The notes under the pieces: model-generated | Told to the model about the DNA's origin: nothing | The model's input: only the letters and a program-made list of their open reading frames with translations | Databases searched by the model: none | Source: Halopseudomonas sp002296055 | GTDB lineage: Bacteria > Pseudomonadota > Gammaproteobacteria > Pseudomonadales > Pseudomonadaceae | Length of the DNA: 64,000 bases | Reading direction: 5' to 3' (one strand) | NCBI RefSeq assembly: GCF_050876985.1 | Contig: NZ_JBPAPP010000003.1 | Shown here: positions 34,359 to 43,155 of the stretch, one piece after another | Layout of the letters: each line of letters starts with the position of its first letter | How positions within the stretch are numbered: the stretch's first letter is position 1 | Program-made: the position numbers and the translations under genes

Positions 34359-35228
34359 ATGATTACCGCCGCCCTTTTGACCGGCATCGGTCTCGGCAGC
34401 ATGTACGCCCTGCTGGCGCTCGGCTTCCACATTACCTACGTGGTGTCGGGCACGGTCAACTTTGCCCAGGGCAGCGCCATGATGCTGGGCGCTGTATTGG
34501 GTTACAGCTTCTGCATCACCTGGGGCTGGCCAGTCTGGCTGGCGATTCCGGCGACGCTGACGCTGTCTGCCATCTACGGGCTGGCGGTAGAACGCTTTCT
34601 GGTACGGCCCTTCAGCTCGCGCGGCTCCGACGCCTGGCTGATGGCGACCGTGGCGGCGGGTATTCTGGTCGACAACCTGGTGATGTTTACCTTCGGTAAG
34701 GAGCCGCGCCAGTTCACCAGTTCGCTGACCGAGAGTGTCTTCAGTCTGCTTGGCACTCAGGTCTCGCCGTTGCAATTGATGATTCCGCTGATCGGCGCCG
34801 CTATCGCGCTGGCGCTGATGCTGGTGCGCCGCTACACGCGCCTGGGCAAGGTGCTGGAAGCCTGCGTGCAAAATCCACGTGCGGCCATGCTGATGGGTAT
34901 CCGCGTCAACTGGGTGGTCGCCATCGCCTTTGCCGTCTCTGCGGTGTTCGCCGCGATCGCCGGCATGCTGATCGCCCCGCTGTTCAACGTCAGCGCCGAG
35001 ATGGGCACGCTGTTCGGCCTCAAGGCCTTTGCGGTCGCCATCCTCGGCGGTATTGCCAGCGCTGGCGGCGTATTCGCTGCCGGGCTGCTTTTCGGTCTGG
35101 TTGAAGCGGTGGTTACCATCTACTTCGGCTCGGCCTTTACTCAGATATTTACCTTCGCACTGGTCATTCTGGCGCTGGCACTGCGCCCGGACGGCCTGTT
35201 CGGCAGCAAGACACTGGTGAAAGTATGA
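34359..35228 (+). CDS. LivH-type ABC permease
   Basis: The 289-residue inner-membrane protein has about eight helices and the LivH pattern: GLGSMYALLALGFHITYVVSGTVNFAQG near the N-terminus, MGIRVNWVVAIAFAVSAVFAAIAG near residue 180 and AILGGIASAGGVFAAGL. ATG 34359 has AAAGGAG upstream. The stop overlaps the next ATG (ATGA). Confidence 0.9.
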   Translation: MITAALLTGIGLGSMYALLALGFHITYVVSGTVNFAQGSAMMLGAVLGYSFCITWGWPVWLAIPATLTLSAIYGLAVERFLVRPFSSRGSDAWLMATVAAGILVDNLVMFTFGKEPRQFTSSLTESVFSLLGTQVSPLQLMIPLIGAAIALALMLVRRYTRLGKVLEACVQNPRAAMLMGIRVNWVVAIAFAVSAVFAAIAGMLIAPLFNVSAEMGTLFGLKAFAVAILGGIASAGGVFAAGLLFGLVEAVVTIYFGSAFTQIFTFALVILALALRPDGLFGSKTLVKV

Positions 35229-37717
35229 GCAAAGCGACCTCACTGGCGAGCCTGCTGGCCATCGCCGCCCTGACCCTGGGCGGCGTGATGCTGTCCTTCA
35301 CGCTGGACAGCTATTCCCTGCTGGTTTTCAGCTTCTTCGCCCTGACCGTGGTGGTCGGCGCCGGGCTGAATATCCTGATCGGCCTGAGTGGCCAGATTTC
35401 CTTCGGCCATATCGCCTTCTACGCGATCGGCGCCTACGTCTGCGCACTGCTGACCATGGCCGGTTGCCCGCTGGGCCTGGCAATGATCGCCGCCGCGCTG
35501 GTCAGCGGTGCCCTGGGCGCGCTGCTGGCGATCCCGGCGCTGCGGGTCGAAGGCCCGTATCTGGCGATGATCACCATCGCCTTTGCGCTGGTGGTACATC
35601 ACGGATTGGTGGAGTGGCGCAGCCTGACAGGCGGTGCCAACGGCCTGATGGGCATCCCCATGCCGCAGTTGGGCGATATGGACCCGGCGGTACTGATGGC
35701 CCTGCTGGCCAGCCTGCTGATGGGCGCATCGCTGCTGTTCTACCAACGCCTGCGCAGCAGCGGTTGGGGCACCGCGATGCGCGCGGTCAAGGCCTCGGAT
35801 ATTGCCGCCCGCTCACTGGGCTTTAACCCGGTGCAGACCAAAACCCTGGCCTTCGGCCTGTCGGCACTGCTGACGGGGCTGGCCGGCTCACTGGTCGCGC
35901 CGCTGATGATGTTCATCAACCCGGCGTCGTTCCCCTTCTCGCAGTCGATTCTGTTTGTGCTTGCGGTGATCGTCGGCGGCGCCGGCTCAATCCTCGGCCC
36001 GGTGCTCGGCGCCCTGCTGATCGTGCTGCTGCCGGAGATGCTGTCTGACATGGCCGAATACCGCCTGCTGATCTTCTCCGGGCTGCTGCTTGGCGTGCTG
36101 TGGATTGCACCACGCGGGCTGCTGGGCACCGCCGCACGCCTGTGGCTGCGTCCGCAGACGCTACCGGCTCCCGAGCAAGCGGATCTGGCGCAGATTCGCG
36201 AGTTCATTGCCCGGCCAGCCAACAGCCCGGCGCTGCGGGTTGACGGTATCGGCATTAACTTCGGCGGTGTGCAGGCGGCTGCCAATGTCAGCCTGCACGC
36301 TCGACCCGGCAGCATCACCAGCATCATTGGCCCCAACGGCGCGGGCAAAACCACCGCGCTGAACATGATCAGTGGCTTCTATACTCCAGACAGCGGCAGC
36401 ATCCGCCTGGAACGCGAACTGGCCGGCCTGCCCGCCTGGAAGGTAGCGCGCGCCGGCATCGCCCGCACCTACCAGACCACCCAGCTGTTCGGTGAACTGT
36501 CGGTACTCGATAACGTCCTCGCCGGCATGCAGCGCGGCCGCCTTGGCCGCATTCTGTCAGGCGCCAGCCGCGAGCAACGCGACCTCGCCATGCAGCTGCT
36601 CGCGCTGGTCGGCTATCAGGGCTCGGTGAATACCGCCGCCGATGAACTGCCCCACGTCGACCGCCGTCTGGTCGAGATTGCCCGCGCGCTGGCCTCTCGC
36701 CCGGCGGTACTGCTGCTCGACGAACCCGCAGCCGGTCTCAGCCGCAGCGACACCGATCAGCTCGCTGCACTGTTCCGCCAACTGGCCAGCTTCAACATCG
36801 CGGTGATGCTGGTGGAACACGACATGACGCTGGTCATGGGCGTCTCCGATCAACTGCTTGTGCTGGACGCCGGCAAACCGATTGCCTGGGGTGAACCGGA
36901 GGAAGTACGTCAGCTGCCGCATGTGATCGCGGCCTATCTTGGCGGTACCGAGTATCAAGCGCCGCCACGGGCCGAGCCGTGGGATGGCTCACGCGACGCG
37001 CGCCTGTTCATCAAGGACCTGGTGCTCGATTACGGCGCAGCCCCCGTAGTGGACCGAGTCAATCTGGTGGTCAACCCCGGTGAGCTGATTGCCATTCTCG
37101 GCGCCAACGGCGCGGGCAAGTCGAGTATTCTGCAGTGTCTGGCCGGCCTGCACCCGGCGACCTCCGGCAGCATCCTGCTGGATAACGAGAGCATTTATCA
37201 CAGCGACGCCGCCAGCATCGCCGCCCGCGGCCTGGCCCTGGTGCCGGAGGGGCGGCAGATGTTCCCGCAGCTGACGGTACGCGACAACCTGATGCTCGGC
37301 GCCTACGCCCGCACCGACAAGGTGGATGTCGACGCGGAAATCGAAGCCATCCTGCAGCGCTTCCCGCGCCTGCGCGACCGCATCGACAGCCCGACCGGCC
37401 TGCTCTCCGGGGGCGAGCAGCAGATGGTCGCCGTGGGCCGTGGCCTGATGGCCAAGCCGCGTATCCTGCTGCTCGACGAGCCCTCGCTCGGCCTGTCGCC
37501 GGCGATGATCGGTGAGCTGTACGACGCCCTCGCAGCATTGCGCGATGAAGGCGTGACCCTGCTGCTGGTCGACCAGATGGCCAACCTGGCGCTGCAGGTG
37601 GCCGACCGCGCCTACGTGCTGGAGACCGGCCGCATCGTCAAATCGGGCAGTGCCGAGGCGCTGCGAGGCGACCGCGAACTGGAAGCAGCTTATCTGGGCG
37701 AAGGAGCGGTCGCATGA
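35225..37717 (+). CDS. Fused LivM permease-LivG ATPase-LivF ATPase
   Basis: The 830-residue single polypeptide contains three parts normally encoded separately. Residues 1-305 are a LivM permease (GLSGQISFGHIAFYAIGAY). Residues 335-575 are a LivG-type ATPase, with Walker A GPNGAGKTT at 369-377 and Walker B LLLDEP at 496-501. Residues 595-830 are a LivF-type ATPase, with Walker A GANGAGKSS at 626-634, LSGGEQQ at 727-733 and LLLDEP at 748-753. The first ATPase lacks a proper signature motif (ELPHVDRR instead of LSGGQ type), so its partner site may be catalytically weak. It overlaps both neighbours by four bases. Confidence 0.9.
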   Translation: MSKATSLASLLAIAALTLGGVMLSFTLDSYSLLVFSFFALTVVVGAGLNILIGLSGQISFGHIAFYAIGAYVCALLTMAGCPLGLAMIAAALVSGALGALLAIPALRVEGPYLAMITIAFALVVHHGLVEWRSLTGGANGLMGIPMPQLGDMDPAVLMALLASLLMGASLLFYQRLRSSGWGTAMRAVKASDIAARSLGFNPVQTKTLAFGLSALLTGLAGSLVAPLMMFINPASFPFSQSILFVLAVIVGGAGSILGPVLGALLIVLLPEMLSDMAEYRLLIFSGLLLGVLWIAPRGLLGTAARLWLRPQTLPAPEQADLAQIREFIARPANSPALRVDGIGINFGGVQAAANVSLHARPGSITSIIGPNGAGKTTALNMISGFYTPDSGSIRLERELAGLPAWKVARAGIARTYQTTQLFGELSVLDNVLAGMQRGRLGRILSGASREQRDLAMQLLALVGYQGSVNTAADELPHVDRRLVEIARALASRPAVLLLDEPAAGLSRSDTDQLAALFRQLASFNIAVMLVEHDMTLVMGVSDQLLVLDAGKPIAWGEPEEVRQLPHVIAAYLGGTEYQAPPRAEPWDGSRDARLFIKDLVLDYGAAPVVDRVNLVVNPGELIAILGANGAGKSSILQCLAGLHPATSGSILLDNESIYHSDAASIAARGLALVPEGRQMFPQLTVRDNLMLGAYARTDKVDVDAEIEAILQRFPRLRDRIDSPTGLLSGGEQQMVAVGRGLMAKPRILLLDEPSLGLSPAMIGELYDALAALRDEGVTLLLVDQMANLALQVADRAYVLETGRIVKSGSAEALRGDRELEAAYLGEGAVA

Positions 37718-38964
37718 GCTGTCTGCACCTGCACAACCTGCGCCTGCCGGGTCAGAACGGCCTGCACGAACTGCTGATTGAAGACGGTTATTTTGTCAGC
37801 CAGTTCAGCGGCCGCCAGCCGATCAGCCAACGCGATTTGGCCGGACAGCTGGTCTTGCCGGGACTGATCGAAACCCACATCCATCTCGACAAGGCCTGCA
37901 TCATGAGCCGCTGCTGCCTGCAGCACGGCACCCTGGCCGAAGCCGTGGAGCAAACCCGGCAGGCCAAGGCCGGTTTCAGCGAAGACGACGTCTACCAGCG
38001 CGGCGCCAAGGTACTGGAACAGGCTATCGTGCAGGGCACCACGCACATGCGCACGCACGTCGAGATTGACCCGCAGATCGGCCTGACCGGGCTGCGCGCC
38101 GTGCAACGCCTGCAAGCCGACTACGCCTGGGCGATCAGTCTGGAAATCTGCGTATTCCCGCAGGAGGGCATGCTGAACAACCCGGGCACCGAGGCCCTGC
38201 TGTGTCAGGCGCTAGAGTCCGGCGCCGACCTGCTGGGCGGCTGCCCCTACACCGACAGCGACCCACAAGGACAGATTCGTCGGCTGTTTGAACTGGCGGT
38301 GCGCTACGACTGTGATCTGGACTTTCATCTGGACTTCGACCTCAACCCCGAGGGCATGACCCTTGGCGGCGTGATCGAGCAGACGCGCCTGCACGGCTGG
38401 CAAGGTCGCGTCGCCGTCGGCCACGCGACCAAGCTGTCAGCGCTGCCGCGCACGGCGCTGGACGCTATAGCTAATGAGCTGGCCGAAGCAGGGGTGGCGG
38501 TAACCTGCTTACCCTCGACCGACCTGTTTCTGACCGCACGCGAGCACTTTCACAACAAGCCGCGCGGGCTGGCACCGCTGGCGGCGCTGCACGCCCTTGG
38601 CGTGACCTGTTCGCTGTCGACCAACAACATCGACAACCCCTTTACGCCCTACGGTGATGCGTCGCTGATTCGCCAGGCCAACCTGTTCGCCAACGTCAGT
38701 CAGCTGGCGACCGAGCAGGAGCTGCTGGATTGTCTGGGCTGGGTATCGACCACCTCGGCGCGGCTGCTGAGGCTGCCGGAGTACGGCCTGCAGCCTGGCT
38801 GTCGGGCAGACTTTGTGGTGTTTGATGCGCCGTCAGCGGCGGCGGTGGTGGCGCAGCTAAGCCCGCCGTTGATGGGTTTCAAGGCAGGTCGGCAAACATT
38901 CGAGCGGCATGCAGCTCAGCTACTGCCACAAGCGGTTTCAGAGGTCGCTCAGCGCCTGGCGTAG
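37714..38964 (+). CDS. Cytosine-deaminase-like amidohydrolase
   Basis: The 416-residue enzyme of the amidohydrolase superfamily has the metal motif THIHLDK at 54-60, a His in DFHLDFD, VGHATKLS and an Asp in SLSTNNIDNPFTPYG that corresponds to the metal Asp of CodA. The CodA/AtzC branch removes amino or alkylamino groups from pyrimidine or triazine-like rings. It is translationally coupled to the ABC importer by an ATGA overlap, so it probably acts on the imported compound. The exact ring substrate is unknown. Confidence 0.85.
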   Translation: MSCLHLHNLRLPGQNGLHELLIEDGYFVSQFSGRQPISQRDLAGQLVLPGLIETHIHLDKACIMSRCCLQHGTLAEAVEQTRQAKAGFSEDDVYQRGAKVLEQAIVQGTTHMRTHVEIDPQIGLTGLRAVQRLQADYAWAISLEICVFPQEGMLNNPGTEALLCQALESGADLLGGCPYTDSDPQGQIRRLFELAVRYDCDLDFHLDFDLNPEGMTLGGVIEQTRLHGWQGRVAVGHATKLSALPRTALDAIANELAEAGVAVTCLPSTDLFLTAREHFHNKPRGLAPLAALHALGVTCSLSTNNIDNPFTPYGDASLIRQANLFANVSQLATEQELLDCLGWVSTTSARLLRLPEYGLQPGCRADFVVFDAPSAAAVVAQLSPPLMGFKAGRQTFERHAAQLLPQAVSEVAQRLA

Positions 38965-39693
38965 GTCGATGTCCGAGTCGGTGCTATCGCTGAGGTCGAG
39001 CTGACTCTCCAGCTCGTCCAGATGTTCGATCATCACGCGCACGGCGCGCTCACGGTCCCCTTCGCTGAGCGCGTCGAGGATTTCTTCGTGCTCATCGGAG
39101 GCGCAGGACGGCACATCGTTGCGCTGATACAAGGCAACGATCAAGGAGCTTCGCACCATCAGGTTGGCGAGGATCTCGCTGAGCACCCGGTTGCCGCAAA
39201 GTTCGCCCAGCATAAGGTGAAATTCGCTCAGCTCGCGGACAATCTCGCGGCGATCAGTGGCATTGGTCGCCTTGCGCTCGTTGCGCACGTGGGTGGTCAC
39301 ACGCTGGCGATGACGGCGCATGATCTGCGGGCTGATGCTCTCGACAATACCGCGCTCAATCGCCCGGCGGGCAGCAAACACATCGCGCGCCTCAGCCGCG
39401 CTGGGCTGGGCGACCAGCGCGCCGCGGTTGGGCTCGATGGTCACAATACGCTGCAGGGCGAGACGCTGTAGCGCCGCCTGCACGTGATTGCGGTTGGCCT
39501 GCAACGCCTCAACGATCTGGGCTTCAACAAGACGGGTACCGGGGCGCAGGCGATGCTGGGCGATAGCCTTCGACAGCGCGTCGATGATGCGCTGCACTTC
39601 TGCCTGCTTGCTGGTTTGCGATTTACCGACCAAAGTGCCCTCTACTTCGCCGTCTGGTGTGCCTGCTCCGGCATGGGTGCGGAGCAGACGCAT
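38938..39693 (-). CDS. FadR-type GntR-family regulator
   Basis: The 251-residue protein has an N-terminal GntR winged helix (residues 30-90, LRPGTRLVEAQIVEALQANRNHVQAALQRLA region) and a FCD-type all-helical effector domain (residues 110-240) with the metal/acid-binding pattern EFHLMLGELCGNRVL and DEHEEILDALSEGD. ATG 39693 is the likely start. It sits between the ABC-amidohydrolase operon and the Ntn-hydrolase gene. The shared TTGCTAGCAA palindromes at both target promoters are probably its sites. Confidence 0.85.
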   Translation of the reverse strand: MRLLRTHAGAGTPDGEVEGTLVGKSQTSKQAEVQRIIDALSKAIAQHRLRPGTRLVEAQIVEALQANRNHVQAALQRLALQRIVTIEPNRGALVAQPSAAEARDVFAARRAIERGIVESISPQIMRRHRQRVTTHVRNERKATNATDRREIVRELSEFHLMLGELCGNRVLSEILANLMVRSSLIVALYQRNDVPSCASDEHEEILDALSEGDRERAVRVMIEHLDELESQLDLSDSTDSDIDLRQALSDL

Positions 39694-39727
39694 TATCGCT
39701 CTGCCCGCAGACCAAGTACAACAGACC

Positions 39728-41299
39728 CTAGCCCGCCTGTCCCAAGGAAACGCCCTGCCCGCGCGGATCGTGCATGGCTTGCCGGCGTCCGTCCGGATGC
39801 ACCGCGATCGCACCCGCCTGGCCGGTAAACGGGCTGGCGGCCGGAATCATCTCGACCTCGTGCCCCATCGCGGTCAGCTTTTGCGCCACCTGCGGATCAA
39901 TATCGGACTCCAGCTTGAGATTGTCGGTACTGTCGAAAAAGCTGCGGCCCAGCAAAAAGCGCGGCGTGCGCAACGCCTCGTCAATCGGTTGGGCAAAGTC
40001 GATCAATTGGGTCGCCAACACCATCTGGGTCTGCGGCTGACCATCGCCGCCCTGGGTGCCAAAGAACAGCTGCCGACCATCATCGGCCAGATAGCAGGAC
40101 GGGTTGAGCGTGTGCGCGGGGCGTTTGCCCGGCGCCCAAGCGTTGGGGTGCGCCTGTTCAGCGTTGAACCCGGCGGCGCGGTTCTGCCAGAGCACCCCGG
40201 TATCGCCCATGACACAGCCAGAGCCGAAGTCATGGAACAGGCTCTGGATCAGGCACGCGGTGCGCCCTTCAGCGTCGGTTGCCGCCATCCAGACGGTGTC
40301 GGCCGGGCGACCCGGCTCGTTCCAGGGCGCGGCCTTATGGTCGTCGATGATCGCCGCATAATCACGTCCACAGCCTTCCGACAGGCTGGCGCGGAAATCC
40401 CAGTCGGCAAAGGCCGGATCACAAAGCTCAGCGTTACGGCGCAGCAACCCCTGCTTAATCGCCTCGACCAGATAGTGGTAGTAACGCGCGCTGCCGTTGC
40501 CGCAGGCGCGCAGTGCCTTGTGCTGCAGCGCCGCCATCGCCTGCAGGGTATAGAGCCCCTGACAGGGCGGCGCGACGTTGAACAACCTGCCGTCCCGATA
40601 GCGGATGGAGATCGGCTCGACCAGCTCAGCGCGGGTTGCCAGCAGATCGTCACGAGTCAGGCCACAGCCCAGCCGGGCAAAGGACTCGGCAAAGGCCGCG
40701 CCCAGCTCACCTTGGTAGAAGTCCTGCACGCCATGACGCGCCAACTGCGCCAGCGTGTCAGCCAACGCAGGCTGACGCAGCCGGTCTCCGGCCTGCAACC
40801 AGCGCCCCTGCTGCTGACACAGCGCCTTGAGGTCCGGCAGCGATTCGATCAGGTCATGGCGCTGCTGCTGCCAGAACAGCTGCGAGGACGACACCTCAAC
40901 CCCGTCACGCGCCAGCACAGCGGCGTCTTCCAACAGGTCTCGCCAGCCCAGGCGCGACCCCCACTGCTCGCGACTGATCTTGCCGGCCAGCTCCCAACTG
41001 GCCATGGCGCCGGCGGTGGTTGCCACCGAGGCCGCGCCGCGCAGGGTGATCCGCCCGCCCTCCGGCAACTGCTGCCCGGCCTGCCCGATCCCCACAATGG
41101 TGCGCACCTGACCATCGTGCAGCATCCAGAGTGCATCGCCGCCCAGCCCGGTCATGTGCGGATACACCGCCGCCAGCGCCGCACTCGCCGCGAGCATCGC
41201 GTCGATGGCGCTGCCACCGGCATCCAGCATGCGCAGTCCTGCGGCGCTGGCGTCATGGTGGGGAGTACAGATCACGCCACGGCGGGATTCAGCCAACAT
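39728..41299 (-). CDS. Gamma-glutamyltransferase-family Ntn hydrolase (YwrD-like)
   Basis: The 523-residue proenzyme has the family N-terminus (RRGVICTPHHDASAAGLRML), GLGGDALWML at 51-60 and the autocleavage region RPADTVWMAATD, where Thr335 would become the N-terminal nucleophile of the small subunit. IQSLFHDFGSG follows. No signal peptide is seen, so it is probably cytosolic, as in the YwrD group. ATG 41299 has AGGAG eight bases upstream. Its promoter has the TTGCTAGCAA operator, tying it to the importer regulon. It may hydrolyse an amide bond of the imported or a downstream compound. Confidence 0.85.
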   Translation of the reverse strand: MLAESRRGVICTPHHDASAAGLRMLDAGGSAIDAMLAASAALAAVYPHMTGLGGDALWMLHDGQVRTIVGIGQAGQQLPEGGRITLRGAASVATTAGAMASWELAGKISREQWGSRLGWRDLLEDAAVLARDGVEVSSSQLFWQQQRHDLIESLPDLKALCQQQGRWLQAGDRLRQPALADTLAQLARHGVQDFYQGELGAAFAESFARLGCGLTRDDLLATRAELVEPISIRYRDGRLFNVAPPCQGLYTLQAMAALQHKALRACGNGSARYYHYLVEAIKQGLLRRNAELCDPAFADWDFRASLSEGCGRDYAAIIDDHKAAPWNEPGRPADTVWMAATDAEGRTACLIQSLFHDFGSGCVMGDTGVLWQNRAAGFNAEQAHPNAWAPGKRPAHTLNPSCYLADDGRQLFFGTQGGDGQPQTQMVLATQLIDFAQPIDEALRTPRFLLGRSFFDSTDNLKLESDIDPQVAQKLTAMGHEVEMIPAASPFTGQAGAIAVHPDGRRQAMHDPRGQGVSLGQAG

Positions 41300-41313
41300 G
41301 CAGAACACTCCTT

Positions 41314-41347
41314 TTATCTAGCGATAAGTAAAAATATTGCTAGCAAT
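41314..41347. promoter_or_regulatory. Candidate GntR/FadR operator pair, Ntn-hydrolase/cache promoter
   Basis: A perfect 12-base palindrome, ATTGCTAGCAAT, at 41336-41347 lies next to TTATC-TAGC-GATAA at 41314-41327. Their centres are 22 bases apart. The pair lies between the divergent Ntn-hydrolase and cache-protein genes and could control both. Confidence 0.7.
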
Positions 41348-41486
41348 TAAAGCAAGAAGTGTTCCGTTCCAGAACACCGTGAGTACCCGGCTGCGACAAC
41401 CTGTCCTCGACAGCCCGCCGTATCCTCCTAAGCTGAAGGTAACGCTGACACCCGGCGCCAAAAAAAATCCCCGCAGAGGAATATCT

Positions 41487-42368
41487 ATGAAAATGAAAAG
41501 ACCGGTCCTGGCCGCTGCCCTGTCGCTGGCAGCGCTGTTTTCCATCACCGGACATGCAGACTCGCCCGTCCCCCCGGCCGAACCTGGCTACGAACAACAG
41601 GCCGCCAACGCGGCCGCCCTGCTAGACAAAGCGGTCGCCGCCTATCGCGAGCAGGGTAGCGCCGCCTACGCGCGCTTCAGCCGACAGGGCGAGTTTATCG
41701 ACGGCGACCAGTACGTCTACGTGGTAGACGAGAACGGCTACATGCTGGCCAGTGGCGGCCCCTCGGCGGCGCTGATTGGCCGCGATATCAGCCCGCTACT
41801 GGAGCCGGAACTGCGCGAGGCCTTCAACGCGGCGCTGCAGCAACCCGAATCGGACCAGGTCAGCAGCGCCGAATACCGCTGGATGAACTGGAACGACGGC
41901 AAGGTCGAGCGCAAGCGGGTGTTCTATCAGAAAGTAGACGGCAAGACCTTCGTGGTCGGCTACTACCTGCCACGCTCCAGCCCTGCTGCCGCCGAGGCGC
42001 TGCTGGATGACGCTGCCAAAGCAATCGAAGAGGATGCCGAAGCCGCCATCGCGCGCATCAACCGGCTGGACCCGGAATTCAACCGTGACGACCTCTACGT
42101 CTTTGTGGTCGATATGGATAGCCAGAGCATGGTCGCCCACGGCTACAACCGGCGTCTGCTCAACATTCACTTCCCAGACCTGAAAAGCCGCGATGGCCAA
42201 CGCGTGGGTGAGAAGATTCTGCAGGCGGTCAATGCCGGCCAGGAGCGCATCACCTACACCTGGCCCAACCCGCTGACCCAGCGCGAGGAAGAGAAAGAAA
42301 CCCTGATCCGCAAGGTCGGCCATTATCTGGTCGCCGTTGGCTACTACCAGGCAGAAAGTCAGCTGTAG
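41487..42368 (+). CDS. Periplasmic protein with two cache-like domains
   Basis: The 293-residue protein has a signal peptide (residues 1-24, ending TGHA) and two similar sensor-like halves. Each has an alpha-helical start (AAALLDKAVAAYREQG and DDAAKAIEEDAEAAIARINRLD), then YVYVVDENGYMLASGG or LYVFVVDMDSQSMVAHG, and a final strand (FVVGYYLP, LVAVGYYQ). This is the single-cache pattern of small-molecule sensors. There is no signalling domain, so it may be a soluble binding component. GAGGA precedes ATG 41487. Confidence 0.8.
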   Translation: MKMKRPVLAAALSLAALFSITGHADSPVPPAEPGYEQQAANAAALLDKAVAAYREQGSAAYARFSRQGEFIDGDQYVYVVDENGYMLASGGPSAALIGRDISPLLEPELREAFNAALQQPESDQVSSAEYRWMNWNDGKVERKRVFYQKVDGKTFVVGYYLPRSSPAAAEALLDDAAKAIEEDAEAAIARINRLDPEFNRDDLYVFVVDMDSQSMVAHGYNRRLLNIHFPDLKSRDGQRVGEKILQAVNAGQERITYTWPNPLTQREEEKETLIRKVGHYLVAVGYYQAESQL

Positions 42369-42375
42369 ACAACCC

Positions 42376-43134
42376 TCAGCGCCAGGCGGCTGCCAGCAAG
42401 GCTGGCAGCACCTCGCCAGCCGGCCCTGCCAGTAGCCACTCACGGCCACCACCCAGCGCCTGCGGCTCAGGATTCACGTGTACCACCGCGGCGCCGGCCT
42501 GCAATGCGATGTGTGGCAGCTGCGCTGCCGGGTACACCACGCCGGAGGTACCCACCGACAGCAGCAGGTCGCAGCCTGCGGCCGCAGCAAAGGCCGCCTC
42601 CAGCGCATCCACCGGCAAACTTTCGCCAAACCACACCACTCCCGGCCGCACTTCGCCGCCGCAGTGCGCGCAGCGCGGCGGCGCAAGCCGTCGCCCTTCA
42701 GCCGGCTCCGCCGGCGGCGCCAATGGCATCTGGAATGACTCAGCGCAGCGACTGCAACGCGGCTGATGCAAACTGCCGTGCAAGTGCAGCACATTGGCAC
42801 TGCCGGCGCGCTCATGCAGGTCGTCGACGTTTTGGGTAACCAACGTGAGCTGTGTTACCCGTTTAGCCAGTTCTGCAATAGCGCGATGGCCAGGGTTGGG
42901 TGAGGTGCCAAGCACCTGCATACGCCGCGATTCGTACCAGCCCCAGACCAGCTCAGGGTCATCCTCAAAGGCCTCTGGGGTTGCCAGTTGCATGGGATCA
43001 AAGCGCGACCAGAGTCCACTCAACGCATCACGAAAGGTGGCAATGCCACTCTCCGCCGACACCCCGGCGCCGGTGAACACCACCACATGTCGCGCCTCAC
43101 GCAAGCACGTCAGCAGCGTCTGATCAAATTGCAT
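42376..43134 (-). CDS. cobB: NAD-dependent protein deacylase, CobB-type sirtuin
   Basis: The 252-residue sirtuin has GAGVSAESGIATFR at 22-35, TQNVDDLHERAG near residue 103, a four-Cys zinc site (CSRC and CAHC) and SVGTSGVVYPAAQ. Tyr67 and Arg70 (WYESR) match the YxxR motif of class III sirtuins, which favours removal of succinyl or malonyl groups as well as acetyl. GGGAGGT precedes ATG 43134. Confidence 0.9.
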   Translation of the reverse strand: MQFDQTLLTCLREARHVVVFTGAGVSAESGIATFRDALSGLWSRFDPMQLATPEAFEDDPELVWGWYESRRMQVLGTSPNPGHRAIAELAKRVTQLTLVTQNVDDLHERAGSANVLHLHGSLHQPRCSRCAESFQMPLAPPAEPAEGRRLAPPRCAHCGGEVRPGVVWFGESLPVDALEAAFAAAAGCDLLLSVGTSGVVYPAAQLPHIALQAGAAVVHVNPEPQALGGGREWLLAGPAGEVLPALLAAAWR

Positions 43135-43155
43135 CGCTCTCACCTCCCGGGTTGC

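Noticed and set aside
33258..35243. 661-residue antisense open frame across the ABC binding protein and permease genes
   Set aside because: It is His/Gly/Gln/Arg-rich with no family pattern and no ribosome site; it is the mirror of GC-rich codons in two clear genes.
39488..41350. 620-residue open frame on the plus strand across the GntR and Ntn-hydrolase genes
   Set aside because: Composition is typical of an antisense shadow, and both minus-strand genes have complete motifs and operator sites.
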